From positions 2,430,501-2,494,500 of the forward strand of contig NZ_CP029553.1 of NCBI RefSeq assembly GCF_003173755.1: a DNA stretch of 64,000 nt. The letters are read 5' to 3'. The DNA comes from Methylobacterium terrae. GTDB taxonomy: Bacteria > Pseudomonadota > Alphaproteobacteria > Rhizobiales > Beijerinckiaceae. The notes under the pieces are model-generated. The model worked only from the letters and a program-made list of their open reading frames with translations, had not been told where the DNA came from and searched no databases. A program made the translations under genes and the position numbers. Shown here piece after piece: positions 35,363 to 42,774 of the stretch; positions within the stretch are counted from its first letter, which is position 1; every line of letters starts with the position of its first letter.

Positions 35363-36157
35363 GTGAGCGACGCCGACGCCGCCACGCCGCAGGCCGAGCC
35401 GCCTGGCCCCGCACCGGGCGACGCCCCGCCGCGGCGCAAGCGCGGGATGCGGCGCCGGCCCGACCTCTCGGTGCTGGAGGAGCGCATCGGCCACCGCTTC
35501 GCCGACCGCGACCTCCTGGTGCAGGCGCTCACCCATGTCAGCGCGACCAACGGGAAGGGCAGCTACCAGCGGCTCGAGTTCCTCGGCGACCGGGTGCTCG
35601 GGCTGGCGGTGGCGGACGGCCTCTACAACGCCCTTCCGGGGGCCGACGAGGGCGACCTGTCGCGGCGCCTGTCGAGCCTGGTGCGGCGCGAGAGCTGCGC
35701 GGTCGTCGCCAATGCCTGGGAGGTCGGGCCCCACCTCAACCTCGGCGGCGGCGAGGTCCATGGCGGCGGACGCCGCAACGCGGCGATCCTCGCCGACGTC
35801 TGCGAGGCGATCCTCGGCGCGATCTTCCTTGATGCCGGCTACGGCGCCGCCAAGGCGGTGATCGACCGTGCCTTCGAGGCCGGCCGCCAGACCGAGGGGA
35901 CGCGCAGCCGCGACCCGAAATCGGCCCTCCAGGAATGGGCGCAGGCGCAGGGCTGGCCGACGCCGACCTACGTGGTGGTGGAGCGGGCCGGGCCCGACCA
36001 CGCGCCGCAATTTCACATCGAGGCCCGGGTCACCGGCGCCGCGCCCGGCATCGGCTTCGGCGGCTCCAAGCGCCTGGCCGAGCAGACGGCCGCGCGCGCG
36101 CTGCTGGTGCGCGAGGGGCTGTGGACCGGGGACGAGCCCGGGGAGCAACCAGAATGA
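35363..36157 (+). CDS. rnc: Ribonuclease III, 264 aa
   Basis: A double-strand-specific endoribonuclease that processes rRNA precursors and some mRNAs. Starts at GTG 35363. About 30 Pro/Arg-rich residues precede the nuclease domain. The nuclease signature RLEFLGDRVLGLAVAD lies near residue 70 and the second acidic motif (DVCEAILGAIFLDAGYG) near 145; a double-stranded-RNA-binding domain fills the last about 75 residues (DPKSALQEWAQAQG onward). The stop overlaps the era ATG by four bases. The arrangement with lepB and era is conserved in the group. Confidence 0.96.
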   Translation: MSDADAATPQAEPPGPAPGDAPPRRKRGMRRRPDLSVLEERIGHRFADRDLLVQALTHVSATNGKGSYQRLEFLGDRVLGLAVADGLYNALPGADEGDLSRRLSSLVRRESCAVVANAWEVGPHLNLGGGEVHGGGRRNAAILADVCEAILGAIFLDAGYGAAKAVIDRAFEAGRQTEGTRSRDPKSALQEWAQAQGWPTPTYVVVERAGPDHAPQFHIEARVTGAAPGIGFGGSKRLAEQTAARALLVREGLWTGDEPGEQPE

Positions 36158-37143
36158 TCGACGACGATACCCCTCCCGAGACCGACGAGTCCGGCCTGCC
36201 CGAGAATGGCCCGCCCGAGAATGGCCCGCACGAGGCCGCTCCTCCCAAGGACACCCGCGCGGGCTTCGTCGCCCTGATCGGGGTGCCGAATGCCGGCAAG
36301 TCGACCCTGCTCAACAGCCTCGTCGGCACCAAGGTGTCGATCGTCTCGCGCAAGGTGCAGACCACGCGCGCCCTGGTGCGCGGCATCGCCATGGAGGGCA
36401 CGGCGCAGATCATCCTCGTCGACACTCCCGGCATCTTCGCGCCCAAGCGCCGCCTCGACCGGGCGATGGTGACCTCGGCCTGGAGCGGCGCGGCCGATGC
36501 CGACGCGGTCTGCCTCTTGATCGACGCCCGCAAGGGCGTCGACGAGGAGGTCGACGCCATCCTCAAGCGGATGCCGGAGCTGAAGCGCCCCAAGTTCCTG
36601 GTGCTCAACAAGATCGACGTGATCGCCCGCGAGCGCCTGCTGGCGCTCGCCGCCTCCCTCAACGAGCGGGTGCCGTTCGAGCGCACCTTCATGATCTCGG
36701 CGCTGACCGGCGACGGGGTCGACGACCTGCGCCGCGACCTCGCCGCCCGGATGCCGCCCGGCCCCTGGCTCTATCCCGAGGACCAGGTCTCCGACGCGCC
36801 CCTGCGGATGCTCGCCGCCGAGATCACCCGGGAGAAGATCTACGACCGGCTGCACGAGGAGCTGCCCTATTCCTCGACCGTCGAGACCGACCAGTGGCAG
36901 GTCCGGCCCGACGGATCGGTGCGGATCGAGCAGACCATCTTCGTCGAGCGCGAGAGCCAGCGCTCGATCGTCCTCGGCAAGGGCGGGCAGACCATCAAGG
37001 CCATCGGCCAGGCCGCCCGGATCGACATCGCCGAAGCCGCCGAGACGAAGGTGCACCTGTTCCTGTTCGTGAAGGTGCGGGAGAACTGGGCCGACGATCC
37101 GGAGCGCTACCGCGAGATGGGCCTGGAATTCCCCCGCGGCTGA
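36154..37143 (+). CDS. era: GTPase Era, 329 aa
   Basis: A GTP-binding protein that acts in 16S rRNA maturation and 30S assembly. The G1 loop is GVPNAGKST near residue 45, G3 is DTPGIFAPK, G4 is NKID, and the C-terminal KH RNA-binding domain has LGKGGQTIKAIGQAAR near residue 275. The first about 34 residues are an acidic, Pro/Asn-rich extension with PENGP repeated, absent from E. coli Era and probably disordered. Overlaps rnc by four bases. Confidence 0.96.
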   Translation: MIDDDTPPETDESGLPENGPPENGPHEAAPPKDTRAGFVALIGVPNAGKSTLLNSLVGTKVSIVSRKVQTTRALVRGIAMEGTAQIILVDTPGIFAPKRRLDRAMVTSAWSGAADADAVCLLIDARKGVDEEVDAILKRMPELKRPKFLVLNKIDVIARERLLALAASLNERVPFERTFMISALTGDGVDDLRRDLAARMPPGPWLYPEDQVSDAPLRMLAAEITREKIYDRLHEELPYSSTVETDQWQVRPDGSVRIEQTIFVERESQRSIVLGKGGQTIKAIGQAARIDIAEAAETKVHLFLFVKVRENWADDPERYREMGLEFPRG

Positions 37144-37144
37144 C

Positions 37145-38068
37145 GTGACCGACCTCAGCCCCGCCCGGCCGGGCGTCTACGGCCACCCGCCCGCCGATCT
37201 CGCCGCCGTGCCGGACGGCGCGGTGCAGCTCTCGCCGCTGATGCCCGGCGGCACCGCCCTGGAGGCGCTCGCCGCAGGGTCGCTCCCCGGCCTGACCATG
37301 CTGGCCCCGCCCGGCACCCTGGAGCGCCGCCACGTCCTGGCGCTGGGCTTGCGTGCGCTCGCCCCCGGCGCGACCCTCACAGTGCTCGCTCCGAAGGACC
37401 GGGGCGGCTCGCGCCTCGCCCGCGAGCTCTCGGGCTTCGGCTGCCGGCTCGACGAGACCGCGAAGAGCCACCACCGCATCGTCCGGACTGTGCGGCCCGA
37501 CGCGCCGACCGGGCTCGACGAGGCGATCGCGGAGGGCGCGCCGCGGCGCGACGACGGTCTCGGCCTGTGGACGCAGCCCGGCATCTTCTCGTGGAACCGG
37601 ATCGACCCCGGCACCGCCCTGCTGATCGAGACGATGCCGGCCCTGTCCGGGCGCGGGGCCGATCTCGGCTGCGGCCTCGGCATCCTCGCCCACGCCGTGC
37701 TGGCCTCGGCCAAGGTCACTGCGCTCGCCCTCGTCGACAACGACCGCCGGGCCGTCGAGGCAGCGCGGCGCAACGTCGACGATCCGCGCGTGACGGTGAC
37801 GTGGGCCGATGCCCGCGCGACGGATGCGGTGCCGGAGCGCCTCGACTTCGTGGTGATGAACCCGCCCTTCCACGATGGCGGCGCCGAGGACCGGACCCTC
37901 GGCCAGGCCTTCATCCGCCGCGCCGCCGCGGCCTTGCGGCCCGGCGGGACGCTCTGGCTCACCGCCAACACCCATCTGCCCTACGAGGCGACGCTCTCGG
38001 AGGTCTTCCGCGAGGTGGTGCCGCGCGCCTCCGCCCAAGGGTACAAGATCCACGAGGCGCGCAAATGA
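37145..38068 (+). CDS. RsmC-like SAM-dependent methyltransferase, 307 aa
   Basis: A class I methyltransferase resembling the 16S rRNA G1207 enzyme RsmC, with a degenerate N-terminal methyltransferase-like half and a catalytic C-terminal half. The SAM-binding motif is GADLGCGLGILAH near residue 175 and the base-flipping motif NPPFHDGG near 240, which is the RsmC/RlmG form. GTG start at 37145, immediately after the era stop. Downstream, the RsuA-like pseudouridine synthase also acts on 16S rRNA, so the pair probably modifies the small subunit. The exact base is inferred. Confidence 0.82.
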   Translation: MTDLSPARPGVYGHPPADLAAVPDGAVQLSPLMPGGTALEALAAGSLPGLTMLAPPGTLERRHVLALGLRALAPGATLTVLAPKDRGGSRLARELSGFGCRLDETAKSHHRIVRTVRPDAPTGLDEAIAEGAPRRDDGLGLWTQPGIFSWNRIDPGTALLIETMPALSGRGADLGCGLGILAHAVLASAKVTALALVDNDRRAVEAARRNVDDPRVTVTWADARATDAVPERLDFVVMNPPFHDGGAEDRTLGQAFIRRAAAALRPGGTLWLTANTHLPYEATLSEVFREVVPRASAQGYKIHEARK

Positions 38069-38078
38069 GCGCCAGGAC

Positions 38079-38828
38079 ATGAGCACGAAGGCGAAGGTGG
38101 CGTCGGTCCGGCTCGACCGGCTGCTCGCCAATCTCGGCTACGGCTCGCGCCGCGAGATCCAGATGCTGGCCCGCGCCGGCGCCGTGGTGCTCGACGGCGC
38201 GCCGTTGCGCGACGCCGACCGGCGCATCGCCCTCGACCCGGACCTGCCGGCGCGGCTGACCGTCAGCGGCAAGCCCCTCGATCCGCCGCCGGGCTTGGCC
38301 CTGATGCTGCACAAGCCGCTCGGCGTCACCTGCTCGCACAAGGAGGCCGGTCCGCTCGTCTACGGCCTGCTGCCGCCGCGCTGGCGCCGGCGCGAGCCGG
38401 CGATCTCGACGGTGGGCCGCCTCGACAAGGAGACCTCCGGCCTCCTGCTGCTCACCGACGACGGCGCGCTGCTGCACCGGATCATCTCGCCGAAGGCCAG
38501 CGTCTCGAAGCGCTACCAGGTCACGCTGGACCGCCCCTTGCGCGGCGACGAGGGGGCGATCCTCGCCTCCGGCACGCTGATGCTGGAGGGCGAGGAGAAG
38601 CCGCTGCTGCCGGTCGCCCTGGAGGTCCACGGCCCGACGAGCGCCGCCGTGACCCTGACGGAGGGGCGCTACCACCAGGTCCGGCGGATGTTCGCGGCTC
38701 TCGGCAACCACGTCACGGCGTTGCACCGGGATCGGGTGGGCGCGCTGGACCTGCCGGCGGACCTGGAGCCCGGACGGTACCGGGTGATGGAGGAGGGGGA
38801 TGTGGCGCGGGTGTTCGGGGTGGAGTGA
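38079..38828 (+). CDS. RsuA-family pseudouridine synthase, 249 aa
   Basis: Isomerises a uridine in rRNA to pseudouridine. An S4 RNA-binding domain fills about residues 9-60 (VRLDRLLANLGYGSRREIQ), followed by the catalytic domain with the active-site loop GRLDKETSGLLLLTDDG near 120, Asp being the nucleophile, and the RsuA/RluB-type YHQVRRMFAALGNHV near 200. The length and the LDKETSG form fit RsuA (16S U516) better than RluB, but this is not certain. ATG 38079 is ten bases after the methyltransferase stop. Confidence 0.88.
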   Translation: MSTKAKVASVRLDRLLANLGYGSRREIQMLARAGAVVLDGAPLRDADRRIALDPDLPARLTVSGKPLDPPPGLALMLHKPLGVTCSHKEAGPLVYGLLPPRWRRREPAISTVGRLDKETSGLLLLTDDGALLHRIISPKASVSKRYQVTLDRPLRGDEGAILASGTLMLEGEEKPLLPVALEVHGPTSAAVTLTEGRYHQVRRMFAALGNHVTALHRDRVGALDLPADLEPGRYRVMEEGDVARVFGVE

Positions 38829-38945
38829 GCGGGTATATCAGGTTGTTTGAGACCGTGCGACGGTGAGCCTCGCTCTGCCACCTGCAACTGTCCCCGAACG
38901 TCCAAGCCTGTTCGATTCGCCCCCCGAGACTTCTAAACCCTACTG

Positions 38946-38968
38946 GTCATTCCGGGCTCCGCTGCGCG
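38946..38968 (-). repeat. Dispersed repeat copy A (CCGGGCTCCGCTGCGCGG core)
   Basis: The stretch CCGGGCTCCGCTGCGCGG and its flanks match, in reverse orientation and with about four differences, the stretch at 55867-55891. Both copies are intergenic. Confidence 0.6.
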
Positions 38969-39040
38969 GCGCACGGTCCACGACACGGCCTTCAGGCTGC
39001 GGCGGCAACTCCTCCCACCCGCGACCTCATCCTGAGGTGT

Positions 39041-39061
39041 CAGCCGATCGTCGATCGGCTG
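39041..39061. repeat. Near-perfect 21-bp palindrome
   Basis: CAGCCGATCG and CGATCGGCTG are exact reverse complements around a single central T. It follows a smaller palindrome (CCTCA, three bases, TGAGG) at 39027-39039. It lies about 115 bases beyond the 3' end of the binding-protein gene and could be a terminator without T-run or part of a repeat element. Confidence 0.6.
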
Positions 39062-39175
39062 ACCTGGCGTCCGCTCGCGGACGAAAGATAGACGCACGGC
39101 TCACCGCCATTTCCTGATTCGTTCATGCGCCGGCTCGCCACCGAGCCCCCGCATCCAGTTCAAGACGAGGCGCTC

Positions 39176-40795
39176 TCACCCCAGCGTCGTCAGATCCTGA
39201 AACCAGTGCTGCGCCTGCATATAGCCCTTCACCTTCCCCGACAGCGCGTGCGGGTTGGTGTCGTGCACGACCCAGACCTGCACCGCGTCGTCGACGACGA
39301 TCTCGTGGATGCGCGCCAGCATCCGGTCCTGCTCGGCCGGGTCGAAGCTCGCCCGCACCGCGTCGCAGAGACGGTCCACCTCCGGGTTGCGGTAGTGGCT
39401 CCAGTTCACGCCGGTCGGCGCCACCTGCGTCGAATCGTAGAAGCGCAGGATCGCGTAGAGCGGGTCCGAGGTGACGTAGGCGATGTTGCTGCCGGTCACG
39501 CCCTTCAGCGACGGGTCGGCGACGCCCTGGCGCCAGGCGGTGTAGGCGACCTCGAGCTCCACCGCCCGGAACTCGACCGCGATCCCGATCTCGGCCCAAG
39601 CCTGCTGCACGAACTCGTTGATCGGCAGCGACAGCATCTGCCCCGAACCGCCGGTCGGGATGATGAAGGTCGTGCGCAGCGGGTTCTGCACCGAGTAGCC
39701 GGCCTCCCGCACCAGCTCGCGCGCCTGATCGGCGTCATACCCGATCGTGAAGCCCGGCTTGCCGAACCACGGGCTCGAGGGCTGCACCTGGCCCACGGCC
39801 GGGGTCGCGAGCCCGCCCATCAGCGCGGCGACCCCGTCGCGGTCGATGGCGAGGTTGGCGGCCTTGCGCAGGCGCAGGTCGCGCCACGGGCTGCCCTCCC
39901 GCATCGACAGGTGGTAGTTCCAGACATGCGGCGTATCGTTGCCGGTGACCCGCATGCCGGCGCCCTTGAGGCGCGGCACCGCGTCGGGGGCGGGCAGCTC
40001 GATCAGGTCGGCATTGCCGGAGAGCAGCGCATTCGCCCGCGACAGATCCTCCGGGATGCAGGCCAGCGTCAGCTTGGCGAGACGCGGCATCCGCTTCGGG
40101 TTCCAGTAGGTCGCGTTCGGCACCAGATCCAGGCGCACCCGCGGCACCAGGGCGGCGAGGCGATAGGGGCCGGTACCGGAGGGCTGGAAGGCGAACTTGG
40201 TCCAGTCGCGCCCGACCGCCTCGTACTGCGCCGGCGACGAGATCAGGAACCACAGCATCTGGTAGGGAAACAGCGCGTCGACCGCCTTGGTGGTGACCTG
40301 CACGGTCATGGCGTCGAGCTTCCTGTACGAGGCCACCGAGGGCAGGCGCGGACGCACCTGCGAGGCCTGGCGCTGGTCGTAGTGAGGTGCCTTGGCGTCC
40401 AGAACCTTGTCGAAGTTCCAGATCACCGCGTCGGCATCGAACCCTGAGCCGTCGTGGAATTTCACGCCGTCTCGCAGGCGGAAGACCCAGTTGCGGCGGT
40501 CCGCCGGATCGCTTTCCCAGGATGTGGCGAGCCCCGGCACCAGCTGGCCCGGCCGGTCGGCGACGTCGAGCTCCCAGGCGACCAGGGGGTCGTAGAGGGT
40601 GAGCCCGGTGAACTGGTAGCCGCCGGCGCCCCGGTCCGGCTGGCCGGTGGTGAGCGGCAGGTCGAACAGCGAGATGCCGTAGGTCAGGCCGCCCGACGCC
40701 GTCCCCTCGGCGAGGACCGCGCCGGTGGGCCCGAGCGCCGCGACGGCGGTGGCTCCGGCGAGCATCTGGCGGCGCGAGAGGGAAGCGTGACGCAT
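39176..40795 (-). CDS. Orphan peptide-type ABC substrate-binding protein, Tat-exported, 539 aa
   Basis: A periplasmic binding protein of the SBP_bac_5 family. The N-terminus MRHASLSRRQMLAGATAVAA carries a twin-arginine motif (SRRQML), so it is likely exported folded by Tat. The mature protein has the usual pattern: GLTLYDPLVAWELD, FRLRDGVKFHDGS near residue 105, PSGTGPYRLAALVPR near 190, and LRKAANLAIDRDGVAAL near 300. No permease or ATPase gene is adjacent, so it either borrows a transporter encoded elsewhere or has another job. It is divergent from ahcY across a 201-base gap. Ligand unknown. Confidence 0.87.
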   Translation of the reverse strand: MRHASLSRRQMLAGATAVAALGPTGAVLAEGTASGGLTYGISLFDLPLTTGQPDRGAGGYQFTGLTLYDPLVAWELDVADRPGQLVPGLATSWESDPADRRNWVFRLRDGVKFHDGSGFDADAVIWNFDKVLDAKAPHYDQRQASQVRPRLPSVASYRKLDAMTVQVTTKAVDALFPYQMLWFLISSPAQYEAVGRDWTKFAFQPSGTGPYRLAALVPRVRLDLVPNATYWNPKRMPRLAKLTLACIPEDLSRANALLSGNADLIELPAPDAVPRLKGAGMRVTGNDTPHVWNYHLSMREGSPWRDLRLRKAANLAIDRDGVAALMGGLATPAVGQVQPSSPWFGKPGFTIGYDADQARELVREAGYSVQNPLRTTFIIPTGGSGQMLSLPINEFVQQAWAEIGIAVEFRAVELEVAYTAWRQGVADPSLKGVTGSNIAYVTSDPLYAILRFYDSTQVAPTGVNWSHYRNPEVDRLCDAVRASFDPAEQDRMLARIHEIVVDDAVQVWVVHDTNPHALSGKVKGYMQAQHWFQDLTTLG

Positions 40796-40908
40796 CGAAG
40801 GACCCCGGAAAGGCGCGCGGCCCGTCCGGCCGCGTTACGCGCCTGACGTCTGCAAGAGGCATGCAAGCGGGGCCGCGGCGACCACACGCTCACCGTCGAA
40901 CCAGTCGC

Positions 40909-40924
40909 ATAAAGACATCTTTAT
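40909..40924. promoter_or_regulatory. AT-rich palindrome upstream of ahcY
   Basis: ATAAAGA (40909-40915), CA, TCTTTAT (40918-40924): perfect seven-base arms with a two-base centre, in DNA that is otherwise very GC-rich. It sits just ahead of the candidate ahcY -35 box. Likely a binding site for a dimeric regulator of the methyl cycle; SahR-type (ArsR family) regulation of SAH recycling is known in proteobacteria, but assignment to it is inference. Confidence 0.55.
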
Positions 40925-40931
40925 ATCTTGA

Positions 40932-40960
40932 TTGCCTCCCTGCCGGGGGGCTGCTATAGG
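40932..40960 (+). promoter_or_regulatory. Candidate ahcY promoter
   Basis: TTGCCT at 40932-40937 and TATAGG at 40955-40960 with a 17-base spacer, each four of six to consensus. It would start transcription near 40967, about 30 bases before the ATG. Confidence 0.45.
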
Positions 40961-40996
40961 CCCACCCCGAAACGGCCGCTACCGGGGAGCCCGACC

Positions 40997-42403
40997 ATGC
41001 CGAGCACGCAGGACTACATCGTCAAGGACATCGCCCTGGCCGATTTCGGCCGCAAGGAGATCGCGATCGCCGAGACCGAGATGCCCGGCCTGATGGCCGT
41101 GCGCGAGGAATACGCCGCGAGCCAGCCGCTGAAGGGCGCCAAGATCGCCGGCTCGCTGCACATGACGATCCAGACCGCGGTGCTGATCGAGACCCTGAAG
41201 GCTCTCGGCGCCGACATCCGCTGGGTGTCGTGCAACATCTACTCGACCCAGGACCACGCCGCCGCCGCGATCGCCGCCGCCGGCATCCCGGTCTTCGCCA
41301 TCAAGGGCGAGACCCTGGAGGATTACTGGAACTACACCGCCAAGCTGTTCGAGTGGCATGACGGCGGCATGCCGAACATGATCCTCGACGACGGCGGCGA
41401 CGCCACGATGTTCGTGCATCTCGGCCTGCGAGCCGAGCAGGGCGATACCGCCTTCCTCGACAAGCCGGGCTCGGAGGAGGAGGAGATCTTCTTCGCCCTC
41501 CTCAAGCGCATGCTGGCCGAGAAGCCGAAGGGCTGGTTCGCGGGCCTCGCCGAGTCGATCAAGGGCGTCTCGGAGGAGACCACCACCGGCGTGCACCGCC
41601 TGTACCTGCTCGCCAAGGAGGGCAAGCTCCTCTTCCCGGCGATCAACGTCAACGACGCGGTGACGAAGTCGAAGTTCGACAACCTCTACGGCTGCCGCGA
41701 GTCGCTCGTCGACGGCATCCGCCGCGGCACCGACGTGATGATGGCCGGCAAGGTCGCGATGGTCGCGGGCTTCGGCGATGTCGGCAAGGGCTCGGCCGCC
41801 TCGCTCCGCAATGCCGGCTGCCGCGTGCTGGTCTCGGAGGTCGACCCGATCTGCGCGCTCCAGGCCGCGATGGAAGGCTACGAGGTCACCACCATGGAAG
41901 ATGCCGCGCCCCGCGCCGACATCTTCGTGACCGCGACCGGCAACAAGGACGTCATCACCCTCGACCACATGCGGGCGATGAAGGACCGGGCGATCGTCTG
42001 CAACATCGGCCACTTCGACAACGAGATCCAGGTCGCGGGTCTCAAGAACCTGAAGTGGCAGAACATCAAGCCGCAGGTCGACGAGATCGAGTTCGCCGAC
42101 GGCCACCGCATCATCCTCCTGTCGGAGGGACGCCTGGTGAACCTCGGCAACGCCATGGGCCACCCGTCCTTCGTGATGTCGGCCTCGTTCACCAACCAGA
42201 CGCTGGCCCAGATCGAGCTCTGGACCAACCCGGGCAAGTACGAGAAGAACGTCTTCACCCTGCCCAAGGCCCTCGACGAGAAGGTCGCGGCGCTGCATCT
42301 CGAGAAGATCGGCGTCAAGCTGACCAAGCTGCGCGAGGACCAGGCCGCCTATATCGGCGTCAGCCAGGCCGGTCCGTTCAAGCCCGATCACTACCGTTAC
42401 TGA
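40997..42403 (+). CDS. ahcY: Adenosylhomocysteinase, 468 aa
   Basis: Hydrolyses S-adenosylhomocysteine to homocysteine and adenosine, clearing the inhibitor left by methyltransferases. Family marks: [14 protein letters not shown] near residue 27, [24 protein letters not shown], the NAD-binding loop [15 protein letters not shown] near 255, [18 protein letters not shown] and the C-terminal FKPDHYRY, which closes the partner active site. The ATG at 40997 follows GGGGAG. The insert around residues 145-185 is typical of the longer proteobacterial form. It stands as a single gene with its own promoter, palindrome and terminator. Confidence 0.98.
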   Translation: MPSTQDYIVKDIALADFGRKEIAIAETEMPGLMAVREEYAASQPLKGAKIAGSLHMTIQTAVLIETLKALGADIRWVSCNIYSTQDHAAAAIAAAGIPVFAIKGETLEDYWNYTAKLFEWHDGGMPNMILDDGGDATMFVHLGLRAEQGDTAFLDKPGSEEEEIFFALLKRMLAEKPKGWFAGLAESIKGVSEETTTGVHRLYLLAKEGKLLFPAINVNDAVTKSKFDNLYGCRESLVDGIRRGTDVMMAGKVAMVAGFGDVGKGSAASLRNAGCRVLVSEVDPICALQAAMEGYEVTTMEDAAPRADIFVTATGNKDVITLDHMRAMKDRAIVCNIGHFDNEIQVAGLKNLKWQNIKPQVDEIEFADGHRIILLSEGRLVNLGNAMGHPSFVMSASFTNQTLAQIELWTNPGKYEKNVFTLPKALDEKVAALHLEKIGVKLTKLREDQAAYIGVSQAGPFKPDHYRY

Positions 42404-42774
42404 TCGGCGCGACGATCGCACGACGATCGATGGGGAGCCCGGCCCGAAAGGCCGGGCTCTTCTTTTTGCGTGTACGCTCCAAGGTCGCGGTTGTGCGATC
42501 GTGTCGTCGCTTGCGTTCTATTTTTGTTCTTTCACAGGTGTGGCATTTCTGTGCCCTTGACGATGCTCCGTGCGGGCCTCGGCGGCCTTCCCCCAATTCA
42601 CCCCTTCCGGCCCGAATCCGCGCCGCGCTAAACTCCGGCCGAATCTCTGGAGGGGGGTGGGCGTCCCGCGTCGCGGGCGGCGCCCGGCATCCATCGAGGC
42701 GTAGCGTTGCGGTCGTGAGGCGTGCCGGTCCGGTCGAGGGCCGGCGCGCCGGTTCGCGTGGAGACGGACGGATC
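42404..42774. other. Gap between ahcY and the histidine kinase gene
   Basis: After the ahcY terminator there is an AT-richer stretch (about 42500-42560) that probably carries the promoter of the kinase gene; I cannot fix the -35 and -10 with confidence. No gene seen. Confidence 0.5.
42436..42467 (+). terminator. Rho-independent terminator of ahcY
   Basis: AGCCCGGCC (42436-42444), loop CGAAA, GGCCGGGCT (42450-42458), then CTTCTTTTT. A textbook nine-bp GC stem with a T-run, 33 bases after the ahcY stop. Confidence 0.93.

Larger units (their letters stand above)
38829..39175. other. Intergenic interval with dispersed-repeat and palindrome sequence
   Basis: No gene seen. It carries a dispersed repeat at 38946-38968 and a tight palindrome at 39041-39061 just after CCTCATCCTGAGG. 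The lone plus-strand open frame here is short and has no ribosome site. Confidence 0.55.

Noticed and set aside
40862..40996. SAH riboswitch upstream of ahcY
   Set aside because: The leader from the likely start point to the ATG is only about 30 bases, too short for the known SAH aptamer, and its conserved core is not visible. The palindrome suits a protein operator better.
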